Of a stretch of DNA of 64,000 nucleotides, positions 12,085 through 22,762 are shown in pieces. Position 1 is the first letter of the stretch; each line of letters begins with the position of its first letter. A model generated the notes under the pieces. The model was not told where the DNA came from, searched no databases, and saw nothing but the letters and a program-made list of their open reading frames with translations. Origin of the DNA: Coriaria nepalensis (Eukaryota > Streptophyta > Magnoliopsida > Cucurbitales > Coriariaceae); the NCBI GenBank assembly GCA_027186245.1, contig CP114483.1, forward strand, positions 29,332,642 to 29,396,641, written 5' to 3'. Made by a program: the position numbers and the translations under genes.

Positions 12085-12770
12085 AATTTGATTTGGTTAT
12101 GTGAAAAGGTTATTGATTCTCGATTCAATTTCGTCGTTTTTCATAGAATTTTTTTTTTTTTTTCTTTGAACAATATTTTTTCCGTTTATCTAAATTGCCT
12201 GTCAACATTGTTTTTTCTCGTAGGAGGTATGGTTTTAAGCCGAAGAGATAGATCTTGGTGTTATCAAAGATACATTTGAACATATTGATAAGAAGCAGAA
12301 ACTCTCTCTTTCTATGTCCAGGGAAGATTCGATCTTGTTGGCCATGAAGTCGAACAAGCCTCAGATTAATTCCAGTCAAGCCAAGAAGAACCCAATAAGT
12401 CTTCTGATCAGAAATCCATCTTATTACATCAAAAATCGAACCTCAGTTCAATGGACCTTCTCCACCAGTTAGAAGAAGCACAGAAGGAAACTAAACCTAA
12501 AACTAAGCAAGTCCCAAAAATCCTCGGAAAATATTTCAATCCCGACATTTGATGCTCGGATGGGTAAGAAGCAAGAATGGCTCGAGATGAAACAGTTTCC
12601 AGTCCCACTAGAGAGTGGTAAGAAATTTCATTCCGTTCGATTTTTAATAATGTCCGGTTAGTAGGGATGAAGGGAGTGAAGAGTATCAGCCCATGTTAAT
12701 GCCTTGTTTGTATGTTCTTTGCAAGCAAACGATTTTGAGGATGTTGAAAGGTAATAGTAGGAAAAGCAAT
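12085..12770 (+). pseudogene. RMD5-like pseudogene, copy 1 (internally deleted)
   Basis: This stretch matches the gene at 9453-10613 and its leader. It includes the intron acceptor TTTTTTCTCGTAG (about 12210-12222), then the first codons (CTTGGTGTTATCAAAGATAC, near 12253) with the start codon lost. About 12540-12560 jumps directly to sequence from the CRA/RING junction (AAGCAAGAATGGCTCGAGAT, about 12567). The RING part at 12655-12765 is frameshifted and lacks the last cysteines. Because intron-derived sequence is retained, this is a DNA-level duplicate and not a processed retrocopy. Confidence 0.88.
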
Positions 12771-12780
12771 CTTGTGAGTA

Positions 12781-13780
12781 TCGATTTTAATCCTGTAAGT
12801 ATACTTAAAAAGTGTCTATATGATTAAAGTTTGAAACTTAACTAACAAGGAAAGATCAATGCTTGTATGTAAGTATGTAAGACAAGTAACCGTGCTATAT
12901 TCTTCCAACCATGTCTCTTCATCACAGGCTAAACATTCCACTTTTCGACTTTCTCCATTTTATCATTTTCTGCAATAAGCTTCTTCCTTTCCTTTTCTTT
13001 TCATATCTGTTCATTCATGTTTGTGAGGAGATTGGCATGGTCAATTTTATATGGCAGTGCTGCCAAGTAATATTCTAACTTGTATTATAGTAAGCAGTTT
13101 AACAACATGGCCTTGAAAGTGGAGGGGGACCTTCATAAGAATTTGATACCAAAATGCCACATCAGCAGCCAAGTCACTGTCCACCTCATCCAATATCACG
13201 TGATTCCGACTTCTAGAAAGCAATAGACCATAATGAAGTTCGAGTCCTGCTAATCTTAATTAGAAGATGTGAAAAGCAAATTGGTCTTGTTCTATCCTGT
13301 AATGGTGGCTTGTACGTGGAAGGAGCAAACCGGATTGATAAGCAGAAAGTGGTGTTGAGTCGGAGGCAGATGGGGGTCAAACCCATGGCCATTGAGATTG
13401 TCTTGCCGAGTTAGAGTGAGTCAGCTCGGATTGTTTTAGTAGAGGACAAATTCGAACTCTTAGACATGACATCATTTTAGTAACAGTGGATTACTTTTCA
13501 TGTCTATCTTTAATTCGTGCTGGTGGAAATGTTTTTAAATAGATCCTGTAATAAATTAATCCTTATAAAATTAATAATTTCTATTTATATGAACTAAATA
13601 TAATATTATTTTTTTTTCGATAATTTTATCAGTACTTATATATTACCAATCACGTAAACCTCAAGCACTACAATTAATCCAAACTCTTGATTTGGATACA
13701 AACAACTAAAACCCAATAAATTCTAGCTTAATCATTTTCTTTTTTACCAAACTAATTTTCCCTACTTGTAATGCAATTAA
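12781..13780. other. Spacer between the inverted arms; one unidentified coding-like scrap
   Basis: No intact gene. At about 13280-13460 (+) one frame is partly open around a single in-frame stop (GGLYVEGANRIDKQKVVLSR, then RRQMGVKPMAIEIVLPS, stop, SESARIVLVEDKFELLD). It may be a relic of an unrecognised protein gene. The rest is AT-rich. Confidence 0.4.
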
Positions 13781-13789
13781 CCCTGCTAA

Positions 13790-14765
13790 CCTGATTCTCT
13801 CTTCACTCCCTTGATCCCTACTAACCGGCCAAACAAGAATCGAATGGAAATGAAATTTCTTACCAACTTTAGTGGTATCGACATCTCCATTCTTGGTCCA
13901 TTACATTAGCAAGCTTCAAAAGGGGAGGTAAGAAGGTAACCCATCAAAACCGGCTTCAATCACAATTCTCAACGACCAACTGTATGATTTGTCCGAGTAG
14001 GTTTGTTACAGAACTGCTGGGTCAGCTCTTCCGGCAGTTTAATACATTCGGTCGGAGAGAATAAACTGCTGTAAGGGAATTTTTTGAGGATACCCGACCA
14101 TAATAGATTACGCACGAGCATCTGGAATTTAACCTTGTGAAGAGACGAAAGTGAGGCGAATGGCGCACGGTGGGTTCTAGCGTAGTTCGGGGCTTGATCT
14201 TGAGTTTAATTTTGTAGAATCACTCTCCAGATTGGAATTATTCTGCTTAAACTTTTCATGATTGGTTGCTGTCCATTTTAGAGCTGGATTCTTAATCTTC
14301 ACAGCTTCAAGAATCTGATACATTTGTACAAATTCAGCTTTAAGTGCAGTGAGCTCAGATTATCCTGCTTCTTCTGTCATGCTATCTCCTATTTCGAACA
14401 AGCCTTGCCGGAAAAAGTGGGTAGCAATCAACTGATTCCAGCATTTGCGGAGCTTACTTAGTTTTAGGTTTAGTTTCCTTCCGTGCTTCTAACTGGTGGG
14501 GGAGGGTCCATTGAGCTGACATTCGATTTTAGATATAACACAAAGGGTTTTCTGATTGGAAGACTTATTGGGTTTCTCTTGGCTTGACTGGAATTGAGCC
14601 AGGCTTGTTCGATTTACTGGCCAAATTGGTCGATTACTTCAATAGACATGGAAAGAGAGTTTCTGCTTCTTATAAATATGTACAAATATATCTTTTGATA
14701 ACACCAAGCTCCATCTTTTCGGCTTACAACCACACCTCCTACAAGAAAAAAACAATGGTTAATTA
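13790..14765 (-). pseudogene. RMD5-like pseudogene, copy 2 (near full length, frameshifted)
   Basis: Read on the minus strand, this follows the RMD5 gene nearly end to end. The leader acceptor and GTAAGCCGAAAAGATGGAGC lie near 14720-14750, the CTLH region (ATTCTTGAAGCTGTGAAG) near 14300, the CRA region near 14000-14200, and the pre-RING segment (CCGGTTAGTAGGGATCAAGG) near 13815. Frameshifts and stops are scattered throughout and the RING end is lost. It is longer than copy 1, so the two arms have degraded independently. Confidence 0.88.
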
Positions 14766-15106
14766 TACAATATCTGAGTTTCTTAATAGTTATTTCACCA
14801 AATTTTCACTTCTAATTAAGAATCACACGAAACTACAGCCAAATTGAATCGAGAATTATCGACCTTTACACATAACTAACACAAGACCAAATCAAATTCC
14901 AGGCTTTACCCTATGATGGTGAAACTTGGAGCACAGTTTCGCAGAAACCCTAACCTTTGAAAAACGAGGAATTAGAGTTGAAGAATCGTCATTACAGACA
15001 GAGTATATTTTGAAATCCATTGACGCTCGATGCTTATAGTCAGTGCTCGCGAGCTCTGAGGCAAGAGCAGGATGGGCGAAATCTGATAGGGGCAGAAAGG
15101 GAAAAA

Positions 15107-15156
15107 AAAATTTGGACCATTTCTCGATTTGTGCGTGTCATCCTTGCGCAGGGGCC

Positions 15157-15188
<32 letters not shown>

Positions 15189-15208
15189 TCGGATGTCCCC
15201 GAAGGGAC
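15107..15208 (-). ncRNA. U6: U6 spliceosomal snRNA, copy 2
   Basis: Complete U6 on the minus strand, starting at 15208 (GTCCCTTCGGGGACATCC, canonical TTCG loop) and ending in a T-run at 15102-15110. The ACAGAGA box and internal stem-loop are identical to copy 1. A USE lies 55 bases upstream (15264-15273). A degenerate TATA-like TTTTTAAGTA sits at about 15231-15240. The RNA body is canonical, but the TATA box looks weaker than in copy 1. Confidence 0.93.
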
Positions 15209-15263
15209 GATAACAATGGAAAGTGCAAGAGTACTTAAAAATTTATTCTGCCTCTAATGTTTT

Positions 15264-15273
15264 CGATGTGGGA
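15264..15273 (-). promoter_or_regulatory. USE of U6 copy 2
   Basis: On the minus strand ATCCCACATCG matches the plant snRNA USE. It is followed after 23 bases by an AT-rich, imperfect TATA-like stretch, which is the Pol III spacing. Confidence 0.85.
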
Positions 15274-15440
15274 TAATCTATAGCACTTCCCCACCTTCTT
15301 CTGCCTTATGGACTTTCTTTGAATTTCCGGTTTTGTCTGGGCTCAGCCCATTATTTTGACCCCAGCTTTTCGCGCCGATTTTTACTCCCTAAGCCCGAAA
15401 ATACAGAGTAGAAGAAACAACGAATTACAAAACATGTAGG

Positions 15441-16960
15441 GGTGCTTGGAAACCTTTTTCAAAAACATTTTTTGGATGTTAAAAAATAAGAAACATTCGC
15501 GACTCTCTATTACTCTTCTTCAATTCAACCTCTGTTTCTCCTCCTCCGTTGAACTGGTCTCCCTCCATTGATTGCTGCTCATGGGAAGGATTCACTTGTA
15601 CAAACTCAGCTTTAAATGCAGTGTCATGATATGCTCTTTTTTCATCATGAAAACTCTTGTCATTCACTTGAGAGCTCTAACTTCAACATCTGAGCGGTTG
15701 ATCGGAAACAGTTCTAAACAATCATTTCTTATTTTATATTTTCATGTATACTCAACTTGGTCATTTTGTTGATGATCCAAATTTTATACTAATAATTGCG
15801 ATTCGATTTGATATATTAATTCCAATACAAAATAATACGTCTTTAAATTTGGCTTTGATAGTTTCTAATTTTTTTTCTTTAGTTTTTAAAGATATTTAGA
15901 TAAGTCACAATTTAATATACATGTATGCCGTTAATTTGAAGCACAATAGTATGTCTCGAGTTGGTCCACCCTGCAAAATATACATGTAAGAAATTTCTGA
16001 ATAATATCCGGAATTATCACCTCTGATAGCTAAGTTAGATATTTATGAATGGATTTGGGTGAGCTCAAAATTCAGTTGGCTCATTTAGCAATAAGTTAGG
16101 TTGTCATTTTGAGTCTTACCCGAGACCATAATTGCTTTGTCGGGTCAAAGAAAACCGAGTCATGATATATTATCATAACCCATTAGATTCTTAGGTAAAT
16201 TCATTTTTGGCTTCCTTCTTCTCTTGTGCGCCAAATGCCATCAAAGGGTTTCTGGTTTTGACTCTTGGCTTTGATCTTCCTTGTGATCCTCTATGCTATT
16301 ACTTTCTTCTTGTTGATTTCTTGAGATTTACGGCTGGATCTAGAATATTGTTTGGTCACTGCATTTTGATCCGTGTGTGTGATAGCATATAGATTCAATG
16401 TTTGAGAAATTGACTATAATCATATAACTATCATCACTAGTACAAATAAGTTCCGCTCGGTTTTCCGGAGCTCGGAATAGATGTAGCATATGTTGGTCGA
16501 TTTTTGATCAGTGTATGTAAACTACTATAATTTTAGATGTCATTTTAATTTCCGCATTTATGTTTGATGAATCTATGAAAATCTGTTCGCATAAATGCAA
16601 TTTGGTTTTGACCTAAATATTCAATTACAGATTAGTTTATCAATTGGCTAATGAGGTGAAATCTAGATCAAGAACTAATATAATTACAGTAGTGGATTAG
16701 AGCCAAGTTGGCTTGTTTGTGAAATCTGAAAACTAAAATCTGATTGAATGCTTAATGACTATACAGTTGTAATATGCAAATTGTCTTGACTGAATAATTC
16801 ATATTTATTATTCGCTTATGAATTTGAACTGTTTGATTATGCATATTGTATAGTTGCATATTATGCATATTAGGTTTTTCTGATTGTATAAGGTTCTTAC
16901 ATCTAGTTTGTTTAAAACTGAAAATTTGAATTAGATTAGTCTTATTATAGTGACTCCTGT
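15441..16960. other. Intergenic; one short coding-like scrap
   Basis: No recognisable gene. A minus-strand frame at 15667-15479 is open for 62 codons and shares a 30-base stretch (three mismatches) with RMD5 pseudogene copy 2, but has no recognisable domain. The rest is AT-rich, with no clear promoter or LTR found. Confidence 0.4.
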
Positions 16961-16984
16961 TTTTCTGTGATTTTTGCATGTTCT

Positions 16985-19610
16985 AGAAAATCTAAGAACA
17001 TGAGTACTCACATGGAGATACTCTCCTTTGATGGCATGTCATATTTTGGCACATGGAAAAGGAAAATGAAGGCTTTACTTTCACATAATAAAGTAGCAGT
17101 TGGTTTGCAAAGTGATGACACAAAATGGACATCAACTGCAATAGGAAGGAGGGCTGAGATAAATGAAGAGGCATACAACCTCTTAGTGCCAAATCCTAGA
17201 GAAAATGTCATCCGAAAGGTGGATGGGTCAGAGACACCACTGTTATTATCGGGTAACCTTGAAACTTTATATGTTTATAGGTCTGCCCTTAATTTAGCTT
17301 ATTTGAAAAGTAATCTCTTTTGACATGAAAATGAATGTATATAAGTGTTTAGATGATAACTTAGATGAATTTTTTAAAATGAACTTGATTTTAAAGGGAA
17401 TCGATCAATTTAAACGATTCTAGCCAAGCACTAGCCTTATTACAATCTGTTCTTGATGAGTATATTGTAGTAAGAAATGCTTTAAAATACACTGATGAGA
17501 TACCAAGATTAGACTTGGTTATAGCAAGTCTAAGGGTTAGAGAACAAGAAATAAATATTAGCAAAAGCTCTAATATAAATCTGTTTGTTAAAGGGAAACA
17601 AGAAAAGAAAGAGTCTTTTACTAACAATAAGAATGTTTGAGAAAAAAAATAAAGTTAGTAAAAAGAAAGCAAATAGTGAAACTAGAAAGTACTATAATTG
17701 TGGTAAGTTGGGATACTTAAAAAAAATTTGTTATGCATTAAACAATAACAAGAAAATCTACTCAAGTAAATATGGAGGGTAATATGGTTGATACAACTTA
17801 TATATTCGAAGTCCTAAATGTATCTAAACGCATTGTGGTCAATGAATGGATTTTGGATTCAAGTTGCACCTTCCACGTGAATTCAAATAAAGAGTGATTT
17901 CTAGGCTGTAAGGAAATTAATGATAGGACTATTTTTATAGGAAACAATCAAATGTGTAAAATTCATAGTATATGTAATATTACTCTTAAATTGCATGATG
18001 GTATGATAATTTTACTCATTAAGGTTTGGTACATTTCTGAGTTAAAAAGAAAGTTGATATCACTTGGAACTTTAAATGAATCGAGCTTTTCGCACAAGGC
18101 CAAAGGTGGCTATTTGGGTGTAAGTAAAAATGATAAATTCATTTTTTAAAAGTATTAATAAAAATGACTTATATGTACTATGTGATTACTATTTTGCTTC
18201 TAATCCAAATATTGCTCTTATTTCCTCTAATAATGATGTGACAAAAAAGTGGTATTTAAGATGGCCATATGAGCCAAAAAGATTTGGATGAGCTAACGAA
18301 GCACGAATTATTTGGTAAGGAATCTACTACCTTTCTTGAGTTTTGTAAAATTTGTGTGCTAGGTAAACAACATAAACTAAGTTTTCCTCGGTGAGTTAAT
18401 TTGGATTACTTGCATACTGATTTGTAGGGGCCTGAAATTGTCCAATCTCATGGTGATAGTAAGTTTTTTCTCTCAATTATTGATAACTTTAGTATGAAGG
18501 TATGAGTCTTTTTATTAGAGTCTAAGAATGAAGCTTTTGCTAGGTTTAAAGAGTGGAAAACACTAGTTGAAAACTAAATGAATAAAAAGATTAAAACTTT
18601 TAAGACAGATAATGGTACAAGTAGACATAAGATGATAGCAAGGTCTCCACAATAAAATGGGACAGCTGAAAGAATGAATATGATCCTCTTAGAAAATGTT
18701 AGATGTCTTATTTTACTTTAGGACCATCAAAAAGATTTTAGGAAGAGGCTGTAAAAATTGTTGCATAATTAGTAAATAGATGTCCATCAACTGTCTTAGA
18801 ATTTAAGAGCCCGAAAAAAGTTTGGTTAGGAATAAAACTAAATTTATGACATTTACATATATTCAAATGTGATGCCTATACTCAGACAGATGTAAAATTA
18901 GATCATAGGTCCCAAAGGTGTGTTTTCTTAGGGTATGGAGATGGTACTGAGGGATATAAATTATGAGATAGTGATTCGGTTGATATTAGAGTTATAGTGA
19001 CTAGAGACGTTATTTTTAATGAAAAAATATTTCCTTATAAATATACAAACTCTATGCAAAGTATATCCAACTCTCAAGAGTTCTCATATTGAGATGGAGA
19101 ATGCAACCCTTATTGATCCCTCTAGACAACAAGAGGATGACACTCATCTCAATGATCTTGAGCCACACATGATGATATGCAATGTACAATTGATGGACAA
19201 AATAAAGATCATGATATTACGAATGTCTTAGATAGATCAAATCATTATGATCTAGCTAATTATCAGGCCCATGATCGGGATAAACAAACGGTAAAATCTA
19301 ATAATAAGCAGTCTTATGTCAAACTATTATATATTACTTTAGTGGAAGGACATGAAATTCTAAGTAAAGAATCGGATGATTTGTCCACAATGAGGGAGGA
19401 GATGAAATCTCTCATGGCAAACAAGACATAGACATTGGTGCCAATACCGGACAAATAAAAGCTAACTAAATGTAAGTGGTTATACAAAATAAATGAATAT
19501 ATGAACTCTAACGACCCTCATTAGTATAAAGTTAGGCTTGTAGTCAAAGGCTTTACTTAAAAAGATGGTGTTGATTTTCATCAGATCTTTTCACCGGTAA
19601 TACTTTATAA
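16985..19610 (+). mobile_element. Ty1/copia-type LTR retrotransposon relic (internal region)
   Basis: Polyprotein pieces appear in copia order on the plus strand. They are a gag N-terminus (16997-17320, FDGMSYFGTWKRKM), a zinc-knuckle remnant near 17690 with Cys and His positions replaced by Tyr (YYNCGKLGYLKKIC), a protease remnant near 17850 (WILDSSCTFHV, the usual DSG changed), a pre-integrase and integrase core at about 18300-18680 with stops (LSIIDNFS, FKTDNGTSRH, NGTAERMN) and the beginning of reverse transcriptase at about 19430-19600 (KVRLVVKGFT). Homology stops near 19610, so most of the RT and the RNase H are missing. Many stops and frameshifts make it inactive. No LTR or primer-binding site was identified. 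Confidence 0.88.
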
Positions 19611-20557
19611 GCTTCTTGAATTACATCATGATGAAAATGGAAACATGAAAATGTGAAAATAAAGATAAATCCGAATTAAGAGAAAATCTCACGTCTCTTC
19701 ACTCGGTTGGCTCAACATCTCGCCGGGCCATATATATGAAATTGAAATCTTGCGGGGCCAAAGAAACAAACTAAACTAAAAATATGCTAATATGCTAGGA
19801 AGAATAATAACTAATTAACTAGTAAATAAACAAACTTGAAAATCAAAGTCTAAACAAATAACAAGAAAAATCATAGACCTCATGTTGCATCAAACCCTCT
19901 TCGATTAAAGATGTATAAAGACGTATAATACCAATGTCGAGGTGGTCATTCAGTAATACAATATTTTTGTTTTTGTTAGCATATAATAAATTTAACGTCT
20001 CATTTTCAATCAGATATAATTTTTTAGATTAATAATAATTTAATGTGATATTAGAATTGAATATGTTATTATACTCTTATATATTATATAATATGCTTTT
20101 ATTCAAGTTTATTTTTATATGTATATATGCTTCTATTCAGAATTTGCTAACACTAGTTAAGTAAACTAACTAGAGCAATAGTAAACTAACCCAATTTGTT
20201 ATTTAACTGATATTTAGAATATCTTCAACACTTTCAATACATAATTTTTTTTTTTACGAATTTCTTTAACGTCGAGCATGAGATATCTATCTATCATGTA
20301 TATCTTTACTTGATCTATAACATCATATGAAAGTGAAAAACCATTACATATTATTAAACATTTTGATTGATAATCATCACAATTAACTCTTATTAAACAA
20401 ATCAAACATTTCTACTACAAATCTCAATTTAATTTATCAATTAAAATTTATCATATTATTTAAAATAAATAAATAAATAAATTACATCATTTAAAATATT
20501 TCGAATTACCTAAATATATCTCGATTATGTTATATAGTAATCATTTCTATATACCCA

Positions 20558-20590
<33 letters not shown>

Positions 20591-21337
20591 TATATGCGTA
20601 TTACGGCTTTTCAAATGAACTAAAACTATATGATAAGTTGATTGGTGTAACTTTCACTCCAAGGACTACTACATAAACCATATCCATAAGCAATAGATAA
20701 GAGAGGGGAAAGAAAAGATTTTAGTTGAAGAAGCAATCAAAATGAAGTACTAATCTTAATTAGTACAGACAGAACAAAACGAAACGCATATTAATTAGTG
20801 ATCAGGAAACGATAATTAATTTTACTTTAACTTAGTAGGATAAGTAAACTTGACTGGTGAGTTAGATTCATTAGAATTCATCAATCCAAGCCATAAATTT
20901 CAAGTTAAGTTAGACAACATTGATAATAAAAAATAATTATGGATAAAAATAAATTTTTTTTTTTACGAGAAATTGATCGAAAATATCTTTTTTTTTTTAT
21001 ATTATATAAAAAAAATTAGTAAAAATTTATGCACTAGAGAACAACATTATTGTCATTCTCACAAATCTTATCCCCTTCCAATGATCCAATCTATCCCTTC
21101 CAAATCAATTGCTTAAGTGGCCCCCACCAAGACCCCTCAGGGTGGGCCCACTCTAAATATTAAAAAAAAAAAAAAACCCTCCAGCAAAACATCTCATGAC
21201 TATCTCCATCATTCTAAACCTGACCACCTCCCCTCCACCTGTCCTCCCACTTCTCCCTCCAAAAACAAACTCAATATCTGTCTTCTTCCCCTTCCATTTT
21301 CGATCAGATAATAATCTTCTGCAATTAACTTTTCTCG
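19611..21337. other. Intergenic: AT-rich flank and PB1-gene promoter
   Basis: AT-rich sequence without a gene. It contains a TA microsatellite at about 20567-20590 and several A/T homopolymers. A CT-rich leader (21220-21335) immediately precedes the PB1 gene. Confidence 0.5.
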
Positions 21338-22762
21338 ATGGAAAGCGCCAACGCCTACTCCTACAATTCCTACCCTGAATCCGGCGGCTCCTCTCCTCGC
21401 TCCCGCGAAATCGACTTCGAGAATCCTCCTCCGCCGTGGGACGAGAACTACAAGGTCAAATTCATGTGCAGCTATGGCGGCAAGATCCAGCCACGCCCTC
21501 ACGACAACCACCTCTCCTACGTCGGCGGGGACACCAAGATCCTCGCTGTCGATCGGAGCATCAAGTTCAACTCCTTGTTAGCGAAGCTCTCTTCTCTCTG
21601 TGACGCCGAGTTCATCACCTTCAAGTACCAGTTACCAGGCGAAGATCTTGATGCTTTGATTTCCGTAGCTAATGATGATGATCTCGAACACATGATGAAC
21701 GAATACGATCGGCTTTATCGTGCGACCGCTAAGCCTGCCCGCATGAGACTGTTCCTCTTCCCTGTTAATCTAAACCCTGTTTTCGGATCTCAAGGGAGCA
21801 CTAGTTCAGAGCGGGAGAGGACGTTCGACGAGGCTTTTAAGTCCGGTCCGAGTGAACCTGTTAAGCCTCAACAGGTTCAGAACGCTGCTGATTTTCTACA
21901 TCCTCATACAACGTCGTCTTCTTTGGCGGAGAAATTACGCGATCCGGTTTCTGAACCGTCGGTTCCTTCTCCTGACTATACTCTCAGAACGGGTTACGGA
22001 CCTCGGGTCATCGGAACGGATCCGGTCATGATGCCGGTTGAGATTCAGAGGCAGTTGCAGGAATTGCAGAGGTTGCGAATTAGCGAGCCGGAACAGTCGA
22101 TGTATAGAAGGAAGAGCGATGAGATTCAAACTGGAGGTTACGCCGGAGATTATTATGTACATAAACTGCCTGAGAAAGTATCGCTGTCGGCGCATGTACC
22201 GGTGTCTGTACCTTCGACGGTGGCTGCTCCTGCTGGATACTGGCCTGAACAAAAAATTGTTTCGAGCGTCGGAGGTTTTCCGGCCACCGTGACTGCAACA
22301 CCTGGAGTACGGGAACAACCACTTTACATGATTCCACCTCCGATTGTTCGACCGGCGACCGGACCAACCAATCAAGGATACTATACTGTCCAGCGAATGA
22401 ATTCTGATGTTTACCGGGAGCAGCCGGTGCTGCACACTTCAACACCCCCTCAACAACAACCTCCATTATCTGCGCCGCCGCCGCCACAAGCTATGCCGTT
22501 TCAGCCGCCAAGAGTTGCGGCATATCCCGACGCAGCAGCTGTTGTGCGGCAGAGTGGTGGTGGTAGTACAGGCACGGTGGCGGTGGCGATGGCGCACGAT
22601 AGCAACACTGGGAGGCAAGTGTACTATACTACGCCTGGAGGAGCAGTAGTTGCGCCGCCACAGTATCATGGCGTTGCGGGACTGGTGGTGGGTGGTGGTG
22701 CTGTGGGCCCCCACCAGCATGATAGTAAGCTCGTCGCAAAGCTTTCCCCTGGTTCAATGTGA
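21338..22762 (+). CDS. PB1 (octicosapeptide/Phox/Bem1p) domain protein
   Basis: A single-exon 474-aa plant protein. The PB1 domain covers about residues 35-130: VKFMCSYGGKIQPRPHDNHL, YVGGDTKILAVDR, FITFKYQLPGEDLDALISV and the OPCA-like acidic stretch NDDDLEHMMNEYD. PB1 domains mediate head-to-tail dimerisation; the function of this plant subgroup is not established. The remainder is low complexity, rich in Pro, Gln, Val and Gly (a proline/glutamine block at about 365-390 and a Gly/Val-rich tail), ending KLVAKLSPGSM. Codon use in the first third is GC-rich compared with the flanks. From memory, Arabidopsis has a paralogous gene of this type beside POL5, as here. No intron was seen and the ATG at 21338 is the first in frame. 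Confidence 0.9.
   Translation: MESANAYSYNSYPESGGSSPRSREIDFENPPPPWDENYKVKFMCSYGGKIQPRPHDNHLSYVGGDTKILAVDRSIKFNSLLAKLSSLCDAEFITFKYQLPGEDLDALISVANDDDLEHMMNEYDRLYRATAKPARMRLFLFPVNLNPVFGSQGSTSSERERTFDEAFKSGPSEPVKPQQVQNAADFLHPHTTSSSLAEKLRDPVSEPSVPSPDYTLRTGYGPRVIGTDPVMMPVEIQRQLQELQRLRISEPEQSMYRRKSDEIQTGGYAGDYYVHKLPEKVSLSAHVPVSVPSTVAAPAGYWPEQKIVSSVGGFPATVTATPGVREQPLYMIPPPIVRPATGPTNQGYYTVQRMNSDVYREQPVLHTSTPPQQQPPLSAPPPPQAMPFQPPRVAAYPDAAAVVRQSGGGSTGTVAVAMAHDSNTGRQVYYTTPGGAVVAPPQYHGVAGLVVGGGAVGPHQHDSKLVAKLSPGSM

Larger units (their letters stand above)
11610..12780 (+). repeat. Inverted duplication, left arm (U6 copy 1 plus decayed RMD5 copy)
   Basis: Reading rightward from about 11610 the order is a shared upstream region (TGGGCTGAGCCCAGACAAAA at about 11697), USE, U6, a leader with AGCGTCAATGG and AGGGTTTCTGCGAAACT, then RMD5-derived sequence. 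The right arm at about 13780-15440 has the same order on the opposite strand. The arms are clearly homologous but carry many indels. The left arm is shorter because most of its RMD5 CDS is missing. Confidence 0.85.
13780..15440 (-). repeat. Inverted duplication, right arm (U6 copy 2 plus longer RMD5 pseudogene)
   Basis: Mirror image of the left arm. From 15440 leftwards it has the same upstream block (TTTTGTCTGGGCTCAGCCCA on the plus strand near 15340), USE, U6, leader and RMD5-like sequence. Homology ends near 15440 and about 13780. The central spacer is about 1 kb. Confidence 0.85.

Noticed and set aside
21935..22720. Several long minus- and plus-strand frames inside the PB1 gene
   Set aside because: Shadows caused by GC-rich, repetitive coding sequence of the PB1 gene.
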